DNA from: Lachnospiraceae bacterium
Lineage (GTDB): Bacteria > Bacillota > Clostridia > Lachnospirales > Lachnospiraceae
DNA: 64,000 nucleotides
Direction: 5' to 3'
NCBI GenBank assembly: GCA_017620255.1
Contig: JAFZQU010000010.1
Location: 62,001-126,000, forward strand
Part shown: positions 8,507 to 17,201 of the stretch, piece by piece
Layout of the letters: each line of letters begins with the position of its first letter
Position numbering within the stretch: the stretch's first letter is position 1
Made by a program: the position numbers and the translations under genes
The notes under the pieces: model-generated
Seen by the model: the letters and a program-made list of their open reading frames with translations, nothing else
What the model was told of the DNA's origin: nothing
The model's database searches: none

Positions 8507-10036
8507 ATGGTTTGTGTTGTCTATTCTGCACTCCTGCATTGTCTGACCGGACAGATCGTGCAGGTTGAGGCAGATATTTCTGACGGTATGCCCGGCATGG
8601 AACTTGTCGGGTTTCTTGGCAGTGAAGTGAAGGAGGCAAGGGAACGCGTCAGGATGGCGATCAAAAACTGCGGCTTCCCGATGCCGCTTCGCAGGATCAC
8701 TCTGAATCTGTCGCCGGCCAATATCCGGAAATACGGCACGGGGTTCGATCTGCCGATGGCGGTTGCGATCCTGCAGGCGATGGGGCAGATCCCGCAGGAA
8801 GCAACGGAAAAGGCGGTCTTCTTCGGCGAACTGAACTTAAGCGGAGCGGTCACTTCGATCAACGGGGTCCTGCCGCTTGCGCTGTGTGCGAAGAAAGCAG
8901 GTTTTCAAAGGTGCTTTGTTCCTGCGGCAAATGCAGCAGAGGCGGTTCTTGCCGAAGATATGGAAGTGTATCCGGTAAGCAGCCTGCATACACTTATGAA
9001 CCATCTTACGGGAACGGAACGGATCCACTGCTGCAAGCAGGATGTTGATCTTTCGTCAAAATCACCCGCGTACGAATATGACCTTAAATATGTACAGGGA
9101 CAGCCGATCGCAAGAAGAGGTCTCGAGATCGCCGCAGCGGGTTTACATAATATTGTCATGATCGGGGAACCGGGGGCCGGGAAAAGCATGCTTTCCAAAT
9201 GCCTGCCCTCGATCCTCCCGCCCCTCAATACGGAGGAATGCCTGGAGGTTTCTTCCATCTATTCCGTTGCCGGGCAATTGCAGGAAGGATGCGGGCTGAT
9301 GCGGGAAAGGCCGTTTGTCTCCCCGCATCATACGGTAACGGAAGTGGCCATGACGGGCGGCGGGATCTATCCGCGCGGAGGACTGATCGCACTGGCGCAT
9401 AAAGGAGTCCTGTTCCTGGATGAAATGCCGGAATTCAAACGGGATGCGCTGGAATGTTTAAGGCAGCCGCTGGAAGATAGAGAGATCAGGATCAACAGGA
9501 GCAGCGGCAGTTATACCTATCCTGCCGATTTCATGCTGGTCGGTGCCATGAACCCCTGCCCCTGCGGCGCATACCCTGACAGGAAACGCTGCAACTGCAC
9601 AAGCACCCAGCGTAGAAGGTATCTGGAACGTTTGTCAAAACCCCTCATGGACCGGATCGATATCTGTATCGAAGTGAGGAATGTGGCTTATGAGGAACTG
9701 ATCTCGGATAAGAGACAGGAAGATTCGGAAACGGTCAGAAAACGTGTGGCAAATGCACAGGAGATCCAGTTTGCGCGTTTTAAACGCGCACAGTTTAACG
9801 CGCGCATGAGCAGGGAGCAGATCGAAACTTACTGCCGGCTGGATGGCGGTTGCGAAAAGATCATGGAACGGTCGTTTGAAACGTACCGGCTTTCCGCAAG
9901 AGGCTATTACCGTGTGCTGAAAGTGGCGCGGACCATTGCGGATCTGGATGGTGAAGATACGATCAGGGAAGCACATCTCATAGAAGCGCTGCATTTCCGG
10001 TATGCGGATCTTCTGGCGGAATGGAAGGGAGTGTGA
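8507..10036 (+). CDS. comM: YifB/ComM family Mg chelatase-like AAA+ ATPase
   Basis: A 509-residue protein of normal family length. The N-terminal third is the Lon-protease-like ChlI domain (about 20-140). The AAA+ module has Walker A GEPGAGKS (about 220-227), Walker B FLDEMPEF, and the family's Cys-rich NPCPCGAYPD stretch followed by the MDRIDI sensor region; a Mg_chelatase C-terminal helical domain ends the protein. ComM in naturally transformable bacteria is a helicase that extends heteroduplex during DNA uptake; in Clostridia the family is widespread and its role less clear. ATG 8507 is chosen because AAAGGAGG (8495-8502) precedes it. dprA starts 5 bases after the stop. Confidence 0.92.
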   Translation: MVCVVYSALLHCLTGQIVQVEADISDGMPGMELVGFLGSEVKEARERVRMAIKNCGFPMPLRRITLNLSPANIRKYGTGFDLPMAVAILQAMGQIPQEATEKAVFFGELNLSGAVTSINGVLPLALCAKKAGFQRCFVPAANAAEAVLAEDMEVYPVSSLHTLMNHLTGTERIHCCKQDVDLSSKSPAYEYDLKYVQGQPIARRGLEIAAAGLHNIVMIGEPGAGKSMLSKCLPSILPPLNTEECLEVSSIYSVAGQLQEGCGLMRERPFVSPHHTVTEVAMTGGGIYPRGGLIALAHKGVLFLDEMPEFKRDALECLRQPLEDREIRINRSSGSYTYPADFMLVGAMNPCPCGAYPDRKRCNCTSTQRRRYLERLSKPLMDRIDICIEVRNVAYEELISDKRQEDSETVRKRVANAQEIQFARFKRAQFNARMSREQIETYCRLDGGCEKIMERSFETYRLSARGYYRVLKVARTIADLDGEDTIREAHLIEALHFRYADLLAEWKGV

Positions 10037-10041
10037 TCTTT

Positions 10042-11163
10042 ATGAAGCAGGCGGCAAGAAACAAAGAATATGATCTCTGGTGGGCCATGAGCGCTGAGGC
10101 GGGGATCCGCTCCGTACAGCTATGCAACAAAGCCGGCGGCAGTGAGAGCCTGTTCCTGATGGACAAGGGGGAATTGCTGGATCTCGGCGTCAGCGAAAAG
10201 GGAGCAGAGCATATTATATATAGAAGAAAGACGTGGGACTATGAAAAGCAGAGGCGGATCCTTCTGGAAGAGGGGATCCGGTTTGTCCCCTGGTATGACA
10301 GGCAGTATCCGAAACGGCTGCTGCAGGCGTCCGGTTATCCGTTTGCGCTGTTTGTCAAAGGAGAACTGCCGGATGAGACGGCACCGGCCGTTGCACTCAT
10401 CGGCGCGCGGGAATGCAGTGAGTACGGACGGCTCTGCGCCGAATACTTCGGACGGGAACTGGCAGCCTGCGGCGTGAACGTGATCAGCGGTATGGCGATC
10501 GGGATCGACGGGATCACACAGCAGTCGGCTTTGGCAGCCGGCGGAAAGAGCTATGCGGTACTCGGATGCGGACCGGATATCTGTTATCCCCCTGCCAACC
10601 GGAACCTGTACGGCCTGCTTGCCGGAAACGGCGGTCTTATCTCGGAATACGGACCGCGCGTGAAAGCCGTCGCATGGCATTTTCCGGCCCGCAACAGGAT
10701 CATAGCGGGACTGAGCGATGTTGTGATCGTGGTGGAGGCAAAAGCAAAGAGCGGCACACTGATCACAGCGGATATGGCACTGGATGCGGGCAGGGAAGTG
10801 CTGGTCGTTCCGGGACGCATCACGGACCCGATGAGCGTCGGCTGCATGAACCTGTGGAAGACGGGAGCAAGCCCCGCAATGTGTGTGGAAGATGTGCTGG
10901 ATGTGCTGGCTGAGAATAAGAAGATGCAGACCTGCGACGTAGGAAAACAGACTGCGGTTTTGGATGAGGAACCCGAACAGGCACTTGAAAGCGAAGAAAA
11001 ATTAGTGTATAGTTGTGTCGATTTGTATGCGCGGAGCACGGAAGACATCCTCGAACGGACGGGACTTTCCTATCAGGATCTGCTCCGGATCCTGACGGAA
11101 CTGGAATTTAAGGGGCTCATCCGGGAGACCGGCAGGGGATATTATGTCCGCGCAACAGGATAG
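10042..11163 (+). CDS. dprA: DNA-processing protein DprA
   Basis: A 373-residue DprA/Smf protein. The Rossmann-like core includes GAREC, SGMAIGIDG (usually SGxAxGID), LGCG and YPxxN, then the ARNRIIAGLS and KSGTL segments typical of the family. The last about 65 residues form a winged-helix domain (DILERTGLS, LEFKGLIRE). DprA loads RecA on incoming single strands; the gene is also universal in non-competent bacteria. Placement next to comM is common. ATG 10042 has GGGAG 10 bases upstream; an upstream ATG at 10021 would overlap comM by 16 bases and has a poorer site. topA starts 19 bases after the stop. Confidence 0.95.
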   Translation: MKQAARNKEYDLWWAMSAEAGIRSVQLCNKAGGSESLFLMDKGELLDLGVSEKGAEHIIYRRKTWDYEKQRRILLEEGIRFVPWYDRQYPKRLLQASGYPFALFVKGELPDETAPAVALIGARECSEYGRLCAEYFGRELAACGVNVISGMAIGIDGITQQSALAAGGKSYAVLGCGPDICYPPANRNLYGLLAGNGGLISEYGPRVKAVAWHFPARNRIIAGLSDVVIVVEAKAKSGTLITADMALDAGREVLVVPGRITDPMSVGCMNLWKTGASPAMCVEDVLDVLAENKKMQTCDVGKQTAVLDEEPEQALESEEKLVYSCVDLYARSTEDILERTGLSYQDLLRILTELEFKGLIRETGRGYYVRATG

Positions 11164-11182
11164 GAAATGCTGGAGGAAGAAA

Positions 11183-13252
11183 ATGGCTAAAAATCTGGTG
11201 ATCGTGGAATCGCCTGCAAAGGTAAAAACGATCAAGAAATTTCTCGGAAGCAATTATGAAGTCATGGCCAGTCAGGGGCACGTACGTGATTTTCCAAAGA
11301 GCCAGCTGGGGATCGATACGGAACACGGATATGAACCGAAGTACATCACGATCCGCGGGAAAGGAGATATTCTGGCATCTCTGCGCAAGAGCGCGAAGAA
11401 AGCAGATAAGATCTATCTCGCAACTGACCCGGACCGCGAAGGGGAAGCGATCTCCTGGCATCTGTCCAAGGCTTTGAATCTGGATGATAAAAAGTTTTAC
11501 AGGATCACTTTTAACGAGATCACAAAATCGGCCGTCAAGGAGTCGCTGAAGCATGCGCGTGCGATCGACATGGATCTGGTCAATGCGCAGCAGGCGAGAC
11601 GTATGCTGGACCGTATGGTGGGTTACAGGATCTCACCTCTGCTTTGGGCGAAGATCAAACGGGGACTGAGCGCCGGCAGAGTACAGTCGGTCGCACTCAG
11701 GATCATCTGCGACAGGGAAGAGGAGATCGCCGCTTTCATTCCGGAAGAATACTGGACGGTGGATGCAAAACTTGCGCTTGCAGGTGAAAAAAAGCCTCTC
11801 GTTGCACACTTTACGGGAACGGGAGATAAGAAACTGACGCTTCATTCCGAGGCGGAAGTGAAAGCGTTGCATGATAAACTGCAGAAGGCTAAATATGTTG
11901 TGGATGAAGTGAAAAAAGGGACGCGAACAAAGAAACCGCCGCTTCCGTTCACGACCAGTACCCTGCAGCAGGAAGCCGGAAAAAAACTGAATTTTACCAC
12001 GCAGAAAACGATGCGGATCGCACAGCAGCTGTACGAAGGCGTGGATATCAAGGGACGCGGAACGGTGGCCCTGATCAGTTACTTAAGAACCGATTCCACA
12101 CGCGTGTCGGAAGAAGCACAGGCGATGGCGGAGACTTTTATCGTATCTAATTACGGAACGGAGTATGCGGCAAAGCCAGCCGAAAGCGCGAAGGGCAAGA
12201 ACAAGATCCAGGATGCGCACGAAGCGATCCGTCCCAGTGATGTGGAGATCACCCCGGCATCTATCAAAGATTTTATATCCAAAGACCAGTACAGATTATA
12301 CCAGCTGATCTGGAAGCGTTTTGTAGCTTCCCGTATGACGGAAGCGAAGTTTGAAACAACGTCCGTTAAGATCAGCGCGGGAGAATACCGTTTCCAGGTG
12401 GCTGCTTCCAAACCGCTGTTTGACGGGTTTATGCAGGTCTATACAGTGGATGACGAAGAAGGCGAGGAAGGCAATGTGGTCCTTGGCGGGATCAGTGAGC
12501 AGTCAAAACTCTCCCTGGCGGAACTGGATGAAAAACAGCATTTCACGCAGCCGCCGGCACATTTTACGGAAGCTTCTCTTGTCAGCGCCATGGAAGAGTT
12601 CGGCATCGGCAGACCCAGTACCTATTCGCCGACGATCACGACGATCCAGGCCCGCCGGTATGTGACGAAAGAGAACAAGAATCTTTACGTCACCGAACTG
12701 GGTGAGGTCGTGAACAATATGATGAAGGACGCCTTCCCGAGCATCGTGGATACCGGCTTTACCGCCAATCTGGAAATGCTCCTTGACGAAGTGGAAGAAG
12801 GCGAAGTCGATTGGAAGACGATCATTGAAAACTTCTATCCGGATCTGGATGAGGCCGTGAACAAGGCGGAAGAGGAACTGGAACATGTTTCGATCCGGGA
12901 TGAGGAATCGGATGAGGATTGTGAACTCTGCGGACGCAGGATGGTCATCAAATACGGCCCGCACGGGAAATTCCTGGCATGCCCCGGCTTCCCCGAGTGC
13001 CGCAATACCAAACCGTATCTGGAAAAGATCGGTATCAAGTGTCCGGAATGCGGGAAGGAGATCGTGATCCGGAAGACCAAAAAGGGCAGGAAGTTCTACG
13101 GTTGCGAGAGCGGGACGGAATGCAGTTTCATGTCCTGGAACAGACCGGTTGAAACGCCCTGTGAAAAATGCGGTTCCCTGATGGTGGAGAAAGGCAGCAA
13201 GCTGATGTGTACCAACAAGGACTGCGGATTCATGACAGACAAAAAAGAATGA
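11183..13252 (+). CDS. topA: DNA topoisomerase I (type IA)
   Basis: A 689-residue enzyme that relaxes negative supercoils. The Toprim domain opens the protein (VIVESPAKVKTI; DPDREGEAISWH). The active-site tyrosine is Y300 in YLRTDSTR. The C-terminal about 110 residues contain three four-cysteine zinc-ribbon units, beginning CELCGRR, CPECGKE and CEKCGSL. The ATG at 11183 is chosen because GGAGG (11172-11176) is 6 bases upstream. dprA-topA adjacency is conserved in Bacillota. In B. subtilis trmFO, codV, clpQ and clpY follow before codY; here codY follows directly. Confidence 0.97.
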   Translation: MAKNLVIVESPAKVKTIKKFLGSNYEVMASQGHVRDFPKSQLGIDTEHGYEPKYITIRGKGDILASLRKSAKKADKIYLATDPDREGEAISWHLSKALNLDDKKFYRITFNEITKSAVKESLKHARAIDMDLVNAQQARRMLDRMVGYRISPLLWAKIKRGLSAGRVQSVALRIICDREEEIAAFIPEEYWTVDAKLALAGEKKPLVAHFTGTGDKKLTLHSEAEVKALHDKLQKAKYVVDEVKKGTRTKKPPLPFTTSTLQQEAGKKLNFTTQKTMRIAQQLYEGVDIKGRGTVALISYLRTDSTRVSEEAQAMAETFIVSNYGTEYAAKPAESAKGKNKIQDAHEAIRPSDVEITPASIKDFISKDQYRLYQLIWKRFVASRMTEAKFETTSVKISAGEYRFQVAASKPLFDGFMQVYTVDDEEGEEGNVVLGGISEQSKLSLAELDEKQHFTQPPAHFTEASLVSAMEEFGIGRPSTYSPTITTIQARRYVTKENKNLYVTELGEVVNNMMKDAFPSIVDTGFTANLEMLLDEVEEGEVDWKTIIENFYPDLDEAVNKAEEELEHVSIRDEESDEDCELCGRRMVIKYGPHGKFLACPGFPECRNTKPYLEKIGIKCPECGKEIVIRKTKKGRKFYGCESGTECSFMSWNRPVETPCEKCGSLMVEKGSKLMCTNKDCGFMTDKKE

Positions 13253-13262
13253 CATTTTCATA

Positions 13263-13277
13263 AATTGTCGGAAAATC
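13263..13277. promoter_or_regulatory. CodY-box-like operator upstream of codY
   Basis: The 15-mer AATTGTCGGAAAATC matches the published CodY consensus AATTTTCWGAAAATT at 12 of 15 positions and ends 1 base before the codY -35 box. CodY is a GTP/branched-chain amino acid responsive repressor that recognises this motif; negative autoregulation is the simple reading. The motif is seen, its function inferred. Confidence 0.6.
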
Positions 13278-13278
13278 A

Positions 13279-13307
13279 TTGATAAAACTTTACTATTGTG
13301 CTAAAAT
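13279..13307 (+). promoter_or_regulatory. SigA-type promoter of codY
   Basis: TTGATA (13279-13284), 17-base spacer, TAAAAT (13302-13307). It starts transcription about 30 bases before the codY ATG and directly abuts the CodY-box-like sequence. Confidence 0.75.
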
Positions 13308-13343
13308 TTGACCAAAGTATATTCCTTTATACGGAGGAGAACT

Positions 13344-14123
13344 ATGAGCAGCGTTCAGTTGTTGGATAAAACGCGAAAGATCAACAAACTTCTGCATAAC
13401 AACAGCTCCAGTAAAGTGGTTTTTAATGATATCTGTGATGTGCTGAAAGAGATCTTAAGATCCAATGTACTTGTGATCTCGAGAAAAGGAAAGATCCTTG
13501 GCGAAGGCGAGCTGAAAGAGAACGGGGAGATCACAGGACTATTAAATTACGGCGTCGGCGATTTTATCGACCAGATGCTGAATGAACGTTTGCTGGACGT
13601 ACTTTCGACGAAGGAAAACGTGAACCTTGAAACTTTCGGTTTCGACAGGGAAGAGTGTTCCAGATACCAGGCGATCGTCGCGCCGATCGATATCGCGGGC
13701 GAGAGGCTCGGTACATTGTTCATCTATAAGGTTAAGGAATTCTACACAATTGACGATATAATATTGTGTGAATATGGCGCAACGGTAGTCGGTTTGGAAA
13801 TGATGCGTGCGGTGAATGAAGAGAGCGCGGAAGAGAGCCGGAAACTGCAGGTCGTGAAGTCTGCGATCTCGACATTATCCTTCTCCGAAATGGAAGCGAT
13901 CACGCATATCTTTGAAGAACTGAACGGAAATGAGGGCATTCTGGTTGCGAGCAAGATCGCTGACCGCGTGGGGATCACGAGATCGGTGATCGTAAATGCG
14001 CTCCGTAAATTTGAGAGTGCGGGCGTGATCGAATCCAGATCATCCGGTATGAAAGGAACCTATATCAAGGTGCTGAATCCGGTGATCTTTGATGAGATCG
14101 AAGCAATGAAGAATAACAGATGA
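13344..14123 (+). CDS. codY: Global transcriptional repressor CodY
   Basis: At 259 residues it has exactly the length usual for CodY. The N-terminal GAF-type domain (binding branched-chain amino acids in known CodYs) begins MSSVQLLDKTRKIN; the C-terminal winged helix-turn-helix contains ASKIADRVGITRSVIVNAL. CodY represses amino acid, transport, competence and motility genes when nutrients and GTP are plentiful. ATG 13344 has ACGGAGGAG upstream; the upstream in-frame start at 13308 falls inside the promoter region and is rejected. It lies between topA and flgB as in B. subtilis, but here it has its own promoter and terminator. Confidence 0.97.
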   Translation: MSSVQLLDKTRKINKLLHNNSSSKVVFNDICDVLKEILRSNVLVISRKGKILGEGELKENGEITGLLNYGVGDFIDQMLNERLLDVLSTKENVNLETFGFDREECSRYQAIVAPIDIAGERLGTLFIYKVKEFYTIDDIILCEYGATVVGLEMMRAVNEESAEESRKLQVVKSAISTLSFSEMEAITHIFEELNGNEGILVASKIADRVGITRSVIVNALRKFESAGVIESRSSGMKGTYIKVLNPVIFDEIEAMKNNR

Positions 14124-14165
14124 CTGCCGGTTGCATGGAATAGAGAAAACGGACTTTCCAGGAAC

Positions 14166-14203
14166 AAACGGACTTGTATCTTACGATATAAGTCCGTTTT
14201 TTG
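14166..14203 (+). terminator. Intrinsic terminator of codY
   Basis: A 15-bp stem (14166-14180 with 14185-14199, one G-U pair) closed by TTAC and followed by T residues. It isolates codY from the flagellar operon downstream. Confidence 0.9.
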
Positions 14204-14231
14204 CATTTAAAGGCAGGGACCGCCACGATCA

Positions 14232-14329
14232 CGAAAAAGCATGATGTTGTATGGAACGCGCTTTATTCACACTTGATGTTGTGCTTTTTCACAAAAAATC
14301 CTTGTCTTTTTTCAATAATTATTTATAAT
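14232..14329 (+). promoter_or_regulatory. flgB promoter region of the fla/che cluster
   Basis: TTGTCT (14302-14307) and a perfect TATAAT (14324-14329) are separated by 16 bases, placing the start of transcription shortly before flgB. Upstream lies a long inverted repeat, GAAAAAGCA (14232-14240) with TGCTTTTTC (14282-14290), which could be an operator. No convincing CodY box was found here. Confidence 0.65.
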
Positions 14330-14350
14330 AGAATAAGGTAGGTGGAGTAT

Positions 14351-14752
14351 ATGATTACATCGGGAATATTTGATTATGTGAATGTGATGGGGAAGGCCGC
14401 GGACGGCGCATGGCTTCGCAACGAAGCGATCGCACACAACATCGCCAACGTGGACACGCCGCATTACAAGCGCCAGGACGTTTCGTTCGAGGCGGAACTG
14501 AAGCATGCACTGAAGGCGTCTAAATACGTATCCCTGGATGAGAAAGTCAAGAACGTCAACGAACGGAACAGGCTTTCTCATATTGAGCCGCGTGTTTATA
14601 CGGATTATGCAGGCTTCTCTTATCGTCTGGACGGAAACAACGTGGATATCGACAACGAGAACGTGGAACTTGCGTCGAACCAGATCAAGTACAATGCCAT
14701 TGTACAGAGTATCGACCAGGAATTTAAGAATCTGCGTACGGTGATCAAATAA
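14351..14752 (+). CDS. flgB: Flagellar basal body rod protein FlgB
   Basis: A 133-residue proximal rod subunit. The rod/hook family N-terminus is present (AIAHNIANVDTPHYKRQDVSF) and the C-terminal amphipathic helix is marked by NVELASNQIKYNAIVQSI. It is exported through the flagellar secretion apparatus and joins the MS ring to the distal rod. ATG 14351 is preferred over the GTG at 14342, because AGGTGGAG overlaps the latter. First gene of the large flagellar/chemotaxis cluster; flgC follows after 27 bases. Confidence 0.95.
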   Translation: MITSGIFDYVNVMGKAADGAWLRNEAIAHNIANVDTPHYKRQDVSFEAELKHALKASKYVSLDEKVKNVNERNRLSHIEPRVYTDYAGFSYRLDGNNVDIDNENVELASNQIKYNAIVQSIDQEFKNLRTVIK

Positions 14753-14779
14753 ACAGGTGGGTAATAAGGAGGCGTATCG

Positions 14780-15232
14780 ATGAGTATATTCAGTTCATTT
14801 GGCGTGAACGCATCCGGTATGACGGCTCAGCGTTACCGCATGGATATCATTTCCCAGAACGTTGCCAATGCCAATACCACGAGAACGGAAGACGGCGGAC
14901 CGTACCGCCGCAAAGTCGTGAGATTTACCGAGAAGACCACAAATCCGACGGAATTCGGCACGATCTTCCGCAAGAGCCGCGGAATGGATGTGGGTGACGG
15001 CGTCAAGGTTTCGGGCGTTTATGAGGATCACAAAGAGGATATGAAACTGGTCTATGACCCTTCGCATCCCGATGCGGACGAATACGGCTATGTAACGTAT
15101 CCGAACGTGAACATCGTTACGGAAATGACGAACATGATAGACAGTACGAGAGCTTACGAGGCCAATGCAACGGCATTTACCGCCAGCAAGACCATGGCCA
15201 TGAAAGGGCTCGATATAGGAAGATCGTCGTAA
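14780..15232 (+). CDS. flgC: Flagellar basal body rod protein FlgC
   Basis: A 150-residue proximal rod subunit. It has the family N-terminal motif (RMDIISQNVANANTTRT) and the C-terminal NIVTEMTNMIDSTRAYEANA segment. RBS AAGGAGG is 8 bases upstream of the ATG. It sits between flgB and fliE, the invariant order in Bacillota. Confidence 0.96.
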   Translation: MSIFSSFGVNASGMTAQRYRMDIISQNVANANTTRTEDGGPYRRKVVRFTEKTTNPTEFGTIFRKSRGMDVGDGVKVSGVYEDHKEDMKLVYDPSHPDADEYGYVTYPNVNIVTEMTNMIDSTRAYEANATAFTASKTMAMKGLDIGRSS

Positions 15233-15247
15233 TAGAAAGGGATTAAA

Positions 15248-15565
15248 ATGGATATATCTTCATTATTGAATGTTACATCCGATGCGGTCGCAAGAACGGC
15301 ACAGACCGCATCCACGAAGACTGCTCCCGATACCGATGAGGGCTTTACTTCCATGTTCCAGTCGGCACTCAGCAATCTGCAGGACACCAATGCGCTGCTG
15401 AATGACTGGGAAGAAGAGGAAGTCAAATTCGCCCTGGGTATTTCCGAGAACACACATGACCTGTCGATCGCAGCTTCCAAGGCTTCGACGGCGTTAAGTT
15501 ACACCGTGGCCCTGCGCGACAAATTCCTCGAAGCATACAAAGAGATCACGCAGATGCAGGTATAG
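15248..15565 (+). CDS. fliE: Flagellar hook-basal body complex protein FliE
   Basis: A 105-residue small protein, slightly acidic, ending in the conserved FliE segment (KASTALSYTVALRDKFLEAY, ITQMQ). FliE links the MS ring (FliF) to the proximal rod. It lies between flgC and fliF with 14-15 base gaps, so it is co-transcribed. Confidence 0.95.
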   Translation: MDISSLLNVTSDAVARTAQTASTKTAPDTDEGFTSMFQSALSNLQDTNALLNDWEEEEVKFALGISENTHDLSIAASKASTALSYTVALRDKFLEAYKEITQMQV

Positions 15566-15579
15566 AAAAAGGTTAAGCA

Positions 15580-17199
15580 ATGGATGCATTAATGGAGAGA
15601 CTCAGACAGATTCCGCAAAAGATTCTGGACTGGTGGAACAAGTTCACATCGAAACAGAAAACGATCATCATCAGTGTGGCAGCCGGTGTGATCCTGGCTT
15701 TGGCGATCCTTGTCACGGTGCTGACCAGACCGCAGTATGAGACGCTGATCACCTGCGAATCCACCAAAGTCGCCTCGGAGATCACGGCACTCCTTGACGG
15801 TGAATCGATCGGGTATCAGATCACGGATGACGGACTGATCATTTCCGTTAAGAAGGAGGACATGGCCAAGGCGACGCTCCTGCTGGGCGCCAATAACTAT
15901 CCGGCAGACAGTTACAGCCTTGAGACAGCGCTTGCCGGAGGTTTCAGCACCACGGAATCCGACAAGCAGAAGACATATAAGTTATATCAGGAACGACATC
16001 TGGAAGAGATCATGAAAGAACAGGCCGCAGTCAATGCGGCTTATGTCACGTTATCGATCCCCGAGAATGACGGCACGCTGCTTGCCAAGGAAGAAGAGAC
16101 CTACGCGAGCGTCATGCTGGATCTGAACGAGGAACTGGGCGTCGGCGTTGCGGAGAATTTTGCCAAGAACATCGCGACTGCGGTCGGGAACAAGACAACG
16201 GCCAACATCACGATCATTGACTCGAACGGAAATCTGCTCTATTCGGGCGCGGAAGAGGATGAGGCTTCTTCGAACGTCGTGAACACGAGTAACCAGATCG
16301 CGCTCAAGGCGGAAGCAGAGCGGCGCGTGAAGCAGGAAGTAACGGCCGTGTTGCTTGGTTCCAATCTCTATGAAGACGTAAAAGTCGCTCCGAACCTGAT
16401 CATGGATTTCTCCGCGATCAAGCAGACGGAGCATACCTATACACAGGCCGATGAAAACGGCACCAACGTTCTTTCCCACGAGGATACCTACAGTGCGCAG
16501 GGAACCGGTGGCACGGGCGGTATCCCGGGAACAGATACGAACACCGAAGAAAACACGTATGTGATCGAAGACGGTACCAACTCGAACTACAATGTCGAGG
16601 AAGAAAGCAGGGACTATCTGCCGGCAGAAAAGATCACGGATACCGTGATCCCGCCGGGGGCGATCTCTTATGACGCATCCTCGATCGCCATCACCGCATC
16701 ACATTATGTGATCTACAAAGAAGAGGAACTGAAGAAGCAGGGATTGCTTGACGGAATTACCTTTGACGAGTTCATGTTGCAGAACTCCGAGATGATCCCG
16801 AAAGAGGTTCCGCCGGAAATGGTTACGCTGGTCGCCAACGCGACCGGTATTCCGGAAGCCAAGATCTCCATCATCGCATACGATGTACCGATCTTCCAGG
16901 AGAAGGCAGGAGCCGCAATGGATGCGGCGGATATCGCACAGATCGCTCTGATCGTGCTGATCCTTGCGCTTCTTGCATTTGTTGTGATCAGTTCTCTCAG
17001 AAGAGAGCGCAAGGAAGTGGCTGCGGAAGAAGAACTCTCCGTCGAGTCGCTTTTGCAGACAACACAGGAAGCAGAGATCGAGGATATCGATCTGGAAGCC
17101 AAATCGGAAGTGCGCCTGATGGTTGAGAAATTCGTGGATGAAAATCCGGATGCAGCGGCAGCGCTGCTTAGAAACTGGCTGAATGAGGAGTGGGGTTAA
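15580..17199 (+). CDS. fliF: Flagellar MS-ring protein FliF
   Basis: A 539-residue inner-membrane ring protein. Two membrane segments frame a large extracytoplasmic portion: about 24-46 (IIISVAAGVILALAILVTVL) and about 450-472 (IAQIALIVLILALLAFVVIS). The first ring-building motif follows the first TM (YETLITCEST...). The C-terminal cytoplasmic tail (RLMVEKFVDENPDAAAALLR) is the FliG-binding segment. It ends 2 bases before fliG. Confidence 0.97.
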   Translation: MDALMERLRQIPQKILDWWNKFTSKQKTIIISVAAGVILALAILVTVLTRPQYETLITCESTKVASEITALLDGESIGYQITDDGLIISVKKEDMAKATLLLGANNYPADSYSLETALAGGFSTTESDKQKTYKLYQERHLEEIMKEQAAVNAAYVTLSIPENDGTLLAKEEETYASVMLDLNEELGVGVAENFAKNIATAVGNKTTANITIIDSNGNLLYSGAEEDEASSNVVNTSNQIALKAEAERRVKQEVTAVLLGSNLYEDVKVAPNLIMDFSAIKQTEHTYTQADENGTNVLSHEDTYSAQGTGGTGGIPGTDTNTEENTYVIEDGTNSNYNVEEESRDYLPAEKITDTVIPPGAISYDASSIAITASHYVIYKEEELKKQGLLDGITFDEFMLQNSEMIPKEVPPEMVTLVANATGIPEAKISIIAYDVPIFQEKAGAAMDAADIAQIALIVLILALLAFVVISSLRRERKEVAAEEELSVESLLQTTQEAEIEDIDLEAKSEVRLMVEKFVDENPDAAAALLRNWLNEEWG

Positions 17200-17201
17200 T
17201 T

